This document shows, piece by piece, positions 11,101 through 20,600 of a stretch of 64,000 nt of DNA. The notes under the pieces were generated by a model. The model saw nothing but the letters and a program-made list of their open reading frames with translations, ran no database searches and was not told the DNA's origin. A program made the translations under genes and the position numbers. The DNA is taken from NCBI GenBank assembly GCA_024195265.1, contig JAJLRJ010000006.1, positions 26,392,270-26,456,269 of the forward strand. The letters are read 5' to 3'. The DNA comes from Dendrophyllia cribrosa (Eukaryota > Cnidaria > Anthozoa > Scleractinia > Dendrophylliidae). Position 1 is the stretch's first letter. Every line of letters begins with the position of its first letter.

Positions 11101-13449
11101 CCAGCATCTCCAGCCGAGTTAACAAAACGTGGGATTCTTGCCAACCTAGCCAAAGTCTATGATCCGCTGGGAGTAGTGTCACCCGTGATGCTAGACGGGA
11201 AACGTATCTATCGAGAGGCCTGTAACCAAAAGACCGCGTGGGACACACCTCTCCCAGAAGCTATCGCATTAAAGTGGACAAGGTGGGAGAACCAATTGCC
11301 TACCTCCGTTTCTACACAGCGCAGTATACCAGCCTTTCGAGAGCCTATTGAAGAAGTTCAGCTGCATGCCTTTGGTGACGCCAGTGGGTACGGGGTGAGC
11401 GCCGCAGTTTACGCTGTCGTAACACAAAAATCCGGAGTAACCCAAGGCTTAGTAACAGCTAAGTCTCGCCTCGCCAAACAGGGACTAACAATCCCTCGTC
11501 TAGAGCTCGTATCGGGTCACATGGCAGCCAACTTAGCCGTAAACGTCCGCAAAGCGTTGGAGGGTTTCCCTCTCGCCACTAACATCCAGTGTTGGCTAGA
11601 CAGTACGGTGGCCCTTTATTGGCTTAGCGACAGTGGAGAGTACCGCCAATTCGTGGCGAATCGCGTCCGGAAAATACAGAGCCATCCGAATATCCTGTGG
11701 CACCATGTACCCACAACAGAAAACCCTGCTGACCTTGGAAGTCGGGGAGGCAGCGTGACCGAAGCAGAACTGTGGTGGAAAGGACCTCAATGGTTGTCTG
11801 ACCCGAAGAAGTGGCCACCTGACATTGTGCGACAACCCACCCAAGAGAGCCAAGCAGAGAGGAAGATTCAACGAGAGCTTTTCGCGGGCGCTGTAGAGGT
11901 TAATGATGACCTCAATCACGTCCTAGAAAAGTTCGGCTTGCATAAAGCCATGAGGGTTTGTGCGTGGATCTCGCGATTCATTCACAATTCTCGAAACTCT
12001 TCCGACAAGATTCAAGGGCCGCTATCTACACAAGAAATGTCTGGGCAAAAATTATTCTGGATCAAGAGAGCACAGCGACAGGGAGCAAGCGACATCCACT
12101 TCCAGGAAGACAAGGAGCAACTTAACCTAGAGTTGAACGCTGACGGCGTATGGGAGTGCCGAGGCCGCATCCAGGGCGAATATCCAGTTTTCCTCCCTGA
12201 TTCTGCGCTCTACACAGCCAAAGTGGTTCAGCGCGCTCATGTGACCACCTTACATGGGGGAGTTGGACTAACAATGGCAAAAGTACGTGAGAAGCTGTGG
12301 GTGCCTCGCCTCCGAAAGTTGGTCAAACGTACCTTAAAGAAATGCTGGGGATGCAAACGATTCAGAGCTGTTCCTGTGCACGGTCCTCCCCAAGCACCCT
12401 TACCGAGAGAGAGAACAGAAGGAGACACGCCCTTTAATGTGATTGGAGTGGATTTCGCCGGCCCGGTGAAGTACCTTAAGAAACCGAAGAAGGAACAAAA
12501 GGCCTATGTGGCACTCTACTCTTGCAGCCTAACCCGGGGAGTTTTCCTGGAACTGTTACCGAGCTTAGAGACGGGAGAGTTCATCAAGAGTCTGAAACCA
12601 CTGATAGCAAGAAGAGGAAGGCCATCAAAGGTATATTCCGACAATGGGAAAACCTTTGTAGCAGCAGCTAAGTGGATGAACAAGGTGCACAAGGATGAGA
12701 AGTTCAACGATTTCCTCGCCAAACAGTCCATTACCTGGCAGTTCAACCTCAGCCGCGCCCCATGGTGGGGTGGACAATTTGAACGCCTTATCGGTCTGAT
12801 AAAAGCTGCATTCTACAAAACCGTGGGACAAGGTCTGCTTACCTGGGAAGAGCTGAACGAAGTTCTTCTAGACGTAGAAGTAACCCTCAAAAACCGGCCG
12901 CTGAGCTATCTAGAGGATGACGTACAGCTTCCCACACTCACACCAAATTCATTTCTCTTCCTCAATTCCAACATTCTGCCAGAACTCTCGCCGTATCAGC
13001 TGGAGGAGAGAGACCTGAGGAAGAGAGCCAAATTTATGCAGAAAAGCAAGGATGCTATGTGGCGTCGCTGGACGTCAGAGTATCTGCGAGCATTACGTGA
13101 ACGACATCGCCTCAAATACAGTGAAAGAGAGAGCAGTCTTGAAGTGGGAGATGTGGTGATTGTCAAATCAGCTGAACGCAATCGGAATTGCTGGCCCCTT
13201 GGCATAATCGAGACGCTGATTGTAGGCCGAGACCAGGTCGTTCGTGGCGCCAAATTGCGAGTAGGCAAAATTGTCTTGGAACGAGCAGTGCAACACCTGT
13301 ATCCGTTGGAGCTTTCCTGCGACAAAACAGTCCCTGCCAATCCAGCACCGCTTGACCCCAGAGCACCGACATTCCGACCAAGGCGAGATGCCGCAGCTGC
13401 GGCCAATCTACGCATACAAGATGTTGCTCATTTCGAGGATGAGCAATAA
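8173..13449 (+). CDS. BEL/Pao retrotransposon Gag-Pol polyprotein, 1758 aa
   Basis: One uninterrupted frame encodes all parts expected of a BEL/Pao element. Residues 1-165 form a charged coiled-coil N-terminus. About 180-370 is the BEL Gag region (ISKFDGTPQDWVRFWGQF). Three CCHC/CCHH-like zinc knuckles lie at about 383-450. The aspartic protease has LLDSGASHS near 485. Reverse transcriptase spans about 720-960 with YVDD near 890, followed by RNase H (GDASGYG). The integrase has an HHCC zinc domain near 1355-1400 and a DDE core: Asp in GVDFAGP near 1425, Asp in YSDNGKTF near 1489, Glu in WWGGQFERL near 1535. A C-terminal GDVVIVK module follows. The start ATG lies 60 bases after the 5' LTR. Identical-looking LTRs plus an open frame indicate a very recent, potentially active copy. 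Large reverse-strand frames inside it are shadows. Confidence 0.95.
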   Translation: MEKMISELNGKLKTLSFRINKTNEIIDKHDKEASERHQASIANIASAVNNLKESIEEKKFSKGETEEQVTEWSTDAESMLAEADEYIRKIAKQIKDMNLAAQDADTLQAHQKAIELERLLTEQKLQQEQEGAAKAHAEQLAFEKQKMELEMQHQQQILSLKGHDASTSASEGAAVRITKMPKLVISKFDGTPQDWVRFWGQFSSQIDSAKEPAITKFSYLKELVDIKVRKLVDGLPFTEDGYHKAKALLEKRYGQTSEVVGAYVRNILELPIIRERDVTKIHEFYEKLLFNVESLQTLKKLNELDAAARFTFDKLEVIKNELALIDENWRDWTFKAFLETLEKWTINNPVQNSKGSFQRDRFKPQQKAFTGKQEEGPRPSRGCVYCGSPEHRAVNCNKVTDVKQRRTILTSKRLCFNCTGPHKAAVCKSQTTCRYCDGKHHTSICDQTQTQAREPGMTANHVGESTVIHPVVVVNVAGYKFRALLDSGASHSYCSSTFVNLVKAQPKSSGLRQIAMLMGVTTKTMQEFGVTMNAVTGGFQLDVNVTKIEKRELLLLENPRYKKVLAEHPHLRGVHMDDVDEKSHLPVHLILGANDFAKIRTGERLRVGRRGDPVAEYTRFGWTLMSPGAETDLSPVYLAINSTADYERLCALDVLGLADSPTGNQGDVYDEFKEQLTRSPEGWYEAALPWKGNHPPLPNNHEGSMHRLDSLLRKLQRTNMLSQYDAVIREQLEEGVVERVPTEATGKEFYLPHRAVVRENAETTKLRVVYDASARAHGGAPSLNDCLHAGPPLQNKLWSVLTRSRFHPVAVAGDIRKAFLQVRIREAERDALRFHWIFDVQSREVETLRFTRVLFGLSPSPFLLGGVIQQHLESWQTRLPECVREALRSLYVDDFISGAPTVPKAKQLKRETTGIFADAKFELHKWHSNEPELETECDNYEPTFAKQQLECASNQGKSKLLGLPWNKDDDTLSVTFPASPAELTKRGILANLAKVYDPLGVVSPVMLDGKRIYREACNQKTAWDTPLPEAIALKWTRWENQLPTSVSTQRSIPAFREPIEEVQLHAFGDASGYGVSAAVYAVVTQKSGVTQGLVTAKSRLAKQGLTIPRLELVSGHMAANLAVNVRKALEGFPLATNIQCWLDSTVALYWLSDSGEYRQFVANRVRKIQSHPNILWHHVPTTENPADLGSRGGSVTEAELWWKGPQWLSDPKKWPPDIVRQPTQESQAERKIQRELFAGAVEVNDDLNHVLEKFGLHKAMRVCAWISRFIHNSRNSSDKIQGPLSTQEMSGQKLFWIKRAQRQGASDIHFQEDKEQLNLELNADGVWECRGRIQGEYPVFLPDSALYTAKVVQRAHVTTLHGGVGLTMAKVREKLWVPRLRKLVKRTLKKCWGCKRFRAVPVHGPPQAPLPRERTEGDTPFNVIGVDFAGPVKYLKKPKKEQKAYVALYSCSLTRGVFLELLPSLETGEFIKSLKPLIARRGRPSKVYSDNGKTFVAAAKWMNKVHKDEKFNDFLAKQSITWQFNLSRAPWWGGQFERLIGLIKAAFYKTVGQGLLTWEELNEVLLDVEVTLKNRPLSYLEDDVQLPTLTPNSFLFLNSNILPELSPYQLEERDLRKRAKFMQKSKDAMWRRWTSEYLRALRERHRLKYSERESSLEVGDVVIVKSAERNRNCWPLGIIETLIVGRDQVVRGAKLRVGKIVLERAVQHLYPLELSCDKTVPANPAPLDPRAPTFRPRRDAAAAANLRIQDVAHFEDEQ

Positions 13450-13602
13450 ACTGGAACACTGAACTTTGAACATTTCATTTAACACATTTGGGGAACATTG
13501 ATTTAGACCAGAATCGTGACTTTGTTTACCTTTATTAATCGCGTGACACCCTTTTGAGACTCAGTTTCCATAGCGATACATATGCCTCGTTAACGAGTCA
13601 TA

Positions 13603-13613
13603 TGTGGGGAGTG
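13603..13613 (+). promoter_or_regulatory. Candidate polypurine tract
   Basis: GTGGGGAGTG directly precedes the 3' LTR, the position of the plus-strand primer in LTR retrotransposons. It is short and has two pyrimidines. Confidence 0.5.
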
Positions 13614-13944
13614 TGTCGGAAACTGTGGTTGTTTATATTCGTATATTGTCGTGATTGCGAGTGATTTTCAAGTACAAGTGTAATTAGGTGCTAACTCAAT
13701 TAGTAGGGATATAAAAAGAGTTGTACTTTAGAGCGAGCCAAAGAAAACAAACTATGACAGCAAACGAACATTCCTACCCGAGGCGTGTTGACACATGTTT
13801 GCTAGAGATAAGAGAACAATGCGAGTGTTATGAAATATAGAAAAATCCTAGACGATAGTTTTTTAGAGTAAACCTGAAAGTTGTAGCCGACGCTTTGAAA
13901 TAAACGAGAGAAATTGATCGAAACCGCCGTACCATTTCCTAAAC
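13614..13944 (+). repeat. 3' LTR of BEL/Pao element
   Basis: 331 bp, same length as and apparently identical to 7782-8112. It is followed by AAATCCCTCCG, the continuation of the host TTAA element, with AAAT or CAAAT as target duplication. Confidence 0.9.
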
Positions 13945-15420
13945 AAATCCCTCCGTGTGAACTGCTAATTTTCGGAAAAAATCTAGTCGCAGGGACTGAA
14001 TTTTGATCCCCGCAACTGGTCCCACAAATTCAAACTGGTTTGAATTCGTGGGACCAGTCGGAGGGACTGGTCCACTCAAATTTTGCTTGATCCCTTCGTG
14101 TGAACAGTTCGTGGGACTGGTCCCTGCGACGAAATGAAAATGAACCAATCGCTGATAAGCATTTTAAGCTCCCATAATTCTGTACGTTCTCCGTTTCAAA
14201 GTGACATCCGGTTTATGTTATGCAAATTTCATCGGATGTTTTAATCTGATACAACTAGCTTGGAGAATATTCTAACACTGGTATTGGAGGTCTTGATGAC
14301 ATAGTGCAGTCATTGTTTTTTTTAGGTTCTATGCAGCAATATACAACACCTAAAGAAAAACCTTTATCGAAATATGGTCGAAATAGGAGATTATGAACAC
14401 TGTCAACACTCCATGGTGAACACAGTTTGTCCAGTAACACTCAGAGCTGACTGATACACGTCCAGCGGTTAATTTAGTAAATTTGGTTTCTCTGTTGAAA
14501 ATTGCTCTTTTTCCATCTCCATAAAGCGATATTCTTTTTTAAAAATTGTCATAAATGCTGCTATCTTGTTGTGAAACAGGTCCCAGCGTGTAAACCCTTC
14601 AAGGGACTGGTCCCCGCGTCTCGTCCCATCGTGTGAACTCCAACAGGGGACCAGTCCCCTCGTGTGTGCCGACCTTAAAATTACTATAGTAATTACTATG
14701 GCCAATCACAACAGAAGCCAGGTAAAGCAACCAAAGCAAATACATGTAACTGATACATGCGAGCAAATTGCATGTACGATTGGTTTTGGTTTACATTCTG
14801 ATTGGTTGAATCAATAGCCAACTCGTGAATAAGAAACGCTATAAAAAGATTCTTCACCAAAACATTTCATAGCAGCAGGATGTTTTGACATAAAGCTTAC
14901 TAGGCTATTTGTGCAAATATATAACACACATAAATAAATGTATGGGACTTTCCCCTCAATCAAAGGCTGGTTTATTTGACTCCTTTTATAGCAGCTTTGT
15001 TATCTGTGTTTTAGCAGTCCTCACTGCATGTACATGTAGATAGACAAGTCTTATGTTGTTTCTCTGAGGAGTTTTCTGATACATGTCACGCAAAAGTTAT
15101 CACAAAGCAAAGAATTGCTAAGTGTAGAATCTCCGCATGTTACATCATCCAACGCATATCCCATCACGCTATGGCATGTTTTTTCTTTTGTCATTGCTTC
15201 AAAATTGGTTTATTTTGAACCTTAATAAATGTAGTCTGAGGAAAATAAGAAGTGTCATGCAAGAGCAGCCTTAAAGCCTGGGGTTAACTTGGTCTAAGCT
15301 TTATCTTGTTTCATAGGGCAGTCAAAGAATTGACGAGTAAACAAATTTAAAACATTGCATCATCCAGGTCTCTTATTCGTAACAATGCGTATTTGTGTCA
15401 AGCTAGACATGTTCTGTTTT

Positions 15421-15461
15421 ACGCAACGCTCCTCCCCACTAAGTGGGGAGGAGCGTTGCGT
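15421..15461. repeat. Perfect 20-bp inverted repeat hairpin
   Basis: ACGCAACGCTCCTCCCCACT is followed by one A and then its exact reverse complement. A perfect 41-nt palindrome of this GC content is probably a short MITE or the fused ends of one. No Rho-independent terminator meaning applies in a eukaryote. Confidence 0.8.
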
Positions 15462-16704
15462 GACGAGACAAATAACGGCTGCGTGGGAGACTACTTTTGA
15501 TCTAACTTCAAATTTTCCCTGTGTTTCAGAAGGGAATTCAAGGCAATTTACAATGAGAATCAAGCAGTTCATCAGAAGTCACATAGGACTTTTTTTCCAG
15601 GCACCCCTTCAATTGTCACCATTTGCATGCCCTGTTGTTGTTGTTGTTGTTGTTTTTGGCTTAGCTGTAACAGCGAGCACAGTATAAAAGATGTACTCTA
15701 CATGTATCTCTTAGGCATGTCAAATTACCTGATTTCCTTCTTGGGCATGGCAATTGTATAACTTTACATCACTGCCCACAGGTTGTTCCATTGAATCAAT
15801 ACACAACCCACCGGCACCTGACTTCATCTCAATTGGGTGGGCACTATAAGATCAACAAAAAGTTCATTTCAACATGAAACAAAGCTGGTCAGTGGTTGGT
15901 CATTGGGATACCAGGTGGTTTTTGCAGGGCCATGTTGTCTTATAGCTCTTACAGCTCAGGGCATTTCATGCCGTTGTCATTGGGTGTCAGCCATTTGAAC
16001 TAATTGTTTTCTGCCCATTCTGCCCTCTAGGTAGGTATAGGGTAAGGGCTCCTTCCAATGATTTTCAGTGTGCCAGTGGTGGTTGCTGCTCAACCTGACA
16101 GGCACCTTCCCCATGCTCATCTATTGGTGATGAGTTTAACATTTTTTTATGTGATTCAACAGACTTTAATAATGCCACATATAAATTATTACTGACAACT
16201 TAAGGGGGCATTAACACGATACTGGTACAGCAGGACTTTCATGCCAATACAAATCCATATTACAATACATGTACATAATATGCACCGTGGTTTCCATTTA
16301 ATTTCACTGATCTATAATTATTCATTCCAAAACCTCATACTAAAATAATGCCAGGATTTAATATGAAAGTTTATTTTTGGCACTCTTGGGAGTTAAAGGA
16401 TTAATTATATTTAATATTCTTTAATAATTCATAAGGAAAATACAAAAGAAATTATAATTTAATGAAGACTTGTAATCCTTATACAGAATCAGCTATGAAA
16501 TGCTAATTAATTAGTTACAACCACTAGTGGATGCATACTGTCAGTGGTAACCATTGTTGTTGTCATTTTATTTTCATTTCTTAAGTTGTCTACAACATTT
16601 GGCTCATGATCAGGTGGTGTACGGCCTACAACCGCGGTGCATTATTTTCATACATTTTCAAGATGGCGGTAATATCTGATATAACACAGTTGCTCTAATT
16701 TTTG

Positions 16705-16823
16705 TTTTGGTTTAAAATTTTTCAAACCAGTTTGATTTTTATTTTCCTTTGTCTCAGATTATGGAAATGAATCTGAAACAAAAAAAATAAAAATTAAACT
16801 GGTTTGAAACTTTTAAACCAAAA
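16705..16823. mobile_element. Hairpin MITE of the AAACCAGTTTGATTTTTA type
   Basis: TTTTGGTTTAAAATTTTTC with AAACCAGTTTGATTTTTATT at the left is mirrored by AATAAAAATTAAACTGG and AAACTTTTAAACCAAAA at the right. The centre TTTCCTTTGTCTCAGATTA also occurs near 35755, tying it to the SINE-bearing hairpin there. Confidence 0.65.
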
Positions 16824-17299
16824 TAAAATTTAAACTACAACATAAACACTACTTACAATCAAAGCTCTATGAGCAGACACTCTCTGTAGCAGACCACTCT
16901 ATTTACTTACGGCTGCTTTGACAAACTCCATTTGAAATTATTGTCCACTTACGAGAATCATTCCAGACCTGTAAGAGGCCATCTCCAGATACAGACACTT
17001 TTTCTCCTTTCCAAGGGTGTCTACTTACAGCAGCTTTGACTGCAGTTCAAGATGTTATACCCTAAAGTTCTGAAACTTTGTGGCTGCCACTAAATCCTGA
17101 AAGTAGCGAGTCCCCCAAAAGTAATGAGACAAAGTTTTTTCAAATTATATGTACAAGACAGTAGTATCTTGAATGTGTCATAACTTGATTACGATATATA
17201 ATAAAGGTAATTTACAACAAGGGACCCCAATTTTATTTCATTAGGAAGAACAGCTTGGACCAGCTTTATTTAACGGTTTTTATTCCCCGAAAGTAGTGA

Positions 17300-17321
17300 C
17301 CCCCCCCCCCCCCCCCCCCCC
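17300..17321. repeat. Poly-C tract
   Basis: About 22 consecutive C, within a degenerate GAAAGTARCGAGCCCC repeat (17280-17360). Such tracts are prone to length error in sequencing. Confidence 0.85.
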
Positions 17322-17425
17322 GAAAGTAACAAGCCCCCGAAAATAACGAGCCCCAAAGGATGCTAACACCAGAGTAGCGAGAGTCATTACTATTGAAACT
17401 TTACAGTAAATACAATGGATGTTAC

Positions 17426-17671
17426 CTTGGCTCAGCTTCTGTTTTGTGTGTTGGCTGTGTTGTTGGTTGTTGGCCTGGTTTCTCCTTTTCAGTATCTAAA
17501 TCTCCACCATGTAAAACATGAAGGGCTTGAAATGCCCTTTGACGCTTTTCTGAAAACTCCTTCTCCAAAGTACTGATCTTCTCATCTAAACTAGAGAGTG
17601 TCAAGTTGACCTTTTTATGGAGAGCTTGTGTAAGTTCCTCTGCAGATGTCTTTCCCTTGCTAACTTGAGAG
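17426..17671 (-). CDS. Exon C of membrane coiled-coil protein
   Basis: Acceptor CTTTTTTAG precedes it and donor GTAAC follows on the minus strand. 246 nt with phase-2 borders on both sides; only this frame is open. It encodes the second coiled-coil stretch and a polar tail (EKPGQQPTTQPTHKTEAEP). Confidence 0.65.
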
Positions 17672-20600
17672 CTAAAAAAGATGAGCTCATTTCAAATTGG
17701 TCATACCAAACTTTATAAAGACTAACAATTAGTTCAGGCATCCCAACTACTGGGCTTTTACATTGTACAGTGCAACGTGCCTAACTGTGAGCACCCAACA
17801 AACCTTTTTGCAAGTTGCCACAATATCATCAGCTAATTCTTATAACCATTTTCTTAACTGGGGATACTTGTGAAGCAATAAAGTGAATAAAGTCTTTGAA
17901 ACTTTACAGTTCAGCTGTGACAAACACAAAGCAACAAGATTACATTGTACATTAATTTTGATCATCCTTAACTTTGCAAGATATGCCCGTCAATTGAATT
18001 TGCACTCTGGATTGGCTAACTTGTAATATATATAGAGAAGCTGAGCCTAGTTTTTGGGAGTTCTAATTTATAGTGGAGTTCTACTTGACATGGTGCAATA
18101 AAAAAATCTTAATATAAAAAAAAAATAAAAAAATTGTCATAAAAAAAAAATTAAATACCTAGTAAACTTCAAATAACCAACATTACGTGTACTATGTACA
18201 TGTACCATTTATTCGGTTAATAAGGTGTAGCATTTTTTCTATGAACATCTGCTTACAAGTTCGCTTTAAATCTGTTCTAAACTTGGGGTGCCTCTTATAG
18301 CGGGGTGTTTTCACACAACAAAATTTAACAAAACCTGTCAAGAACCCAAGAGGTATAAAGAAAAGAGAAACACTGAAAAGGCTACAATGTCAGTTGTTAA
18401 AAATGTAAGATAAAGAAAAACACAGTAAGCTCAAATTCTTTTGAAAGGTTTTATAGGCAGACATTGTATTCAAGACCACTTGTTAATTATAAATGACCAC
18501 TTGTTAATTATGCTAATAAGTTAATGCTAATTAAAAAATTTAAAATCATATTTTAAGAAATATTTTTTCATAAGTGTATGGTGCATCTTATAACAAAGTG
18601 GTTTACCGATATTTTCGGTTTGTAAATTTAACAGTTGCTTAGTTTAGGGTGCGTCTTATAACCAAGTGCGTCTTATAACCGAATAAATACAGTACCGGGC
18701 AAAGGTAAGTTGACACTCGATCCTCGATCCTCGCGAGCATCGGGGATCGAGGATCGAGTCTCGATCCTTGACTCGATTGACTCGAAACTCGACTTGATCC
18801 TCGATGCTCGATCCTCGAAGAATTTATCTGAACGGAACTTTGTCGATTATGCATACGAGAAAACGATTAATTCCTCGCAGAGTTGCACGCTAACATTTTG
18901 TCAACATCGGAGAGAGAAAATTCGCAAAGAAAATCATCTAATTTTTCCATAATTATTAGCCGCACGCTGGAACCAAACGGTCGCTACACATGTAAAACGA
19001 ACTTTTTGTCTTCATCAATCGCCGTTCGCAATGAAAACTTTCGCACGTGACATTGTTATTAACGCCACATGAACATGTCGTCGCCGCCTCGGATGGATAA
19101 CGTTCAATCTACTCGTAATCTTTCTTTAATTAAAAGTGTTTTCATGGAAAGGAAACTGTTTTCAAAACTGCAATATTTTCTTTTGGTTTCAAACGGTCGC
19201 TACACATGTAACGTAAAACGATCGAGTAAAATGAACTTTTTGTCTCCGTTGATCGCCGTTAGCAATGAAAACTTTCGTACGTGACAATTGTTATTTAACG
19301 CAACTCTCTCGCCACCGCGTCCAATGGACAAGGTTTAATCTACTCGTAATCTTTCTTTGATTTGAAGCGGCCCGAAGTGCAGTAGTCGATAACTTCATGT
19401 TTACTTCATTGTTAAAATAAATCTTGAATGGAACTAAAAATTATAATCGAAATTAAAGATGGTAGGGAAAGTTTGGTAGCAGAAAATAAAAATTAAACCC
19501 TTTGAAGTTTGTTGTAGTTGTCGGTAAAAAGTGCTTGGCGGTCCCTTGGGAAAAGTGGGAAAAGTGCACCGAATTTGCATATGTCAAAACGGTAATTTGA
19601 AACCTGAAAACACGCTGGCACAAGCGAAAGTCACAAGTTTTTATATAAACAGACTAGACGCTTCTACAAATTCTCTGTTTTCTTTCTTCATTTCCAAGTC
19701 TTCCACCGCGCTAAAACATCACAGAAACTTTGGAGTGTCTTCGGGCTGGGAATAAAAATAAGCCGCGTTTGGTTTCGCGAGCGTTCCATCGATCCGCGTG
19801 ATCTCCATCTATTAAAGTGAGAAAAACATTCGTCGCTTGATTCTTGCTCGTTTTAAGAGCGGGACTGTTGTCTGGCTTGAATCTCGCTCGTGTCTGGCCA
19901 AACAGATGCTCGATGAAATTTCTGGGAGAAAAAAACTAGCTGTTTTATTATGGAAGATCATCCAGTGCAATTATTTCCTGAGTCGGCAAAATGTTTCTAA
20001 AGTTCCAACGCTCTGAATATTTACTGTCGGTACAGTCTGATAAATTATTCTCGGAAGCTGTTCCTTTTCGAAACTATCAAGCTATCCGTTAGACGAATTT
20101 GCCATACCGACATCTCGACAGTACTTCACAAGCAGTGCAATGAAAAAACTTATCATAAAAGCGATTTCAAGTTTATTTTCGCCCGCTAAAAATAGAAACC
20201 GAGCCGCAAGTGAATACATCTCGTCGGGTCGCATCGAAGTTCACGTTCTCGAATATAAACTATTATCACTTTCTCTGAAGTGCGGTGCGTTTGTTCGATT
20301 ATTTTCTCGAGGAATCGGTCAAGCGACAAGCTCATTACTTCCTCGATTCTTTCGAGTCTCCATGCTTGACTCGAAAGACTCGAAACCCAACTCGATCCTC
20401 GATGCTCGATCCTCGCGAGGATCGAGGATCGAGGATCGAGTCTCGATCCTCGACTCGAAAGAGACTGTCAACTTACATTTGCCCGGTACTGTATGGTAAG
20501 TAAATTTAACATCAACTAACCTTAAATTATCAATTTGCTCTTGAAGAGAGGAACCAAGCTTTGATATTAGCTGAAACAAGGGACAATAATAAAAATAAAA

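Larger units (their letters stand above)
7726..14678. mobile_element. TTAA-flanked element that hosts the BEL retrotransposon
   Basis: TTAA at 7726-7729 and 14675-14678 flanks inverted ends GGTTGGGACACACGAGG and the complement of GGTCGGCACACACGAGG, continuing as GGACTRGTCCC. Removing the BEL insertion (7782-13944) and its target duplication leaves about 0.78 kb. The right part (13949-14674) repeats the GGGACTGGTCCC motif several times. It predates the BEL insertion. Confidence 0.78.
14679..17425. other. Intergenic or 3' part of the minus-strand gene
   Basis: Downstream exons of the 17426-22325 minus-strand gene should lie here or further left, but none could be fixed. The segment contains a weak CCAATCA/TGATTGG repeat (14690-14830), a perfect hairpin (15421-15461), a GTTGTT run near 15633, a hairpin MITE (16705-16823) and a poly-C tract (17300-17321). 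Confidence 0.4.
18690..20491. mobile_element. 1.8-kb TA-flanked element with CTCGATCC repeats
   Basis: Ends CAGTACCGGGCAAAGGTA and the complement of CAGTACCGGGCAAATGTA are flanked by TA (18688-18689, 20492-20493). Starting with CAGT and duplicating TA fits the Tc1/mariner/pogo group. Just inside both ends are dense inverted GATCCTCGATCCTCG repeats. No transposase frame remains. It lies in the intron between exons C and B and stops 29 bases from exon B. Confidence 0.75.
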
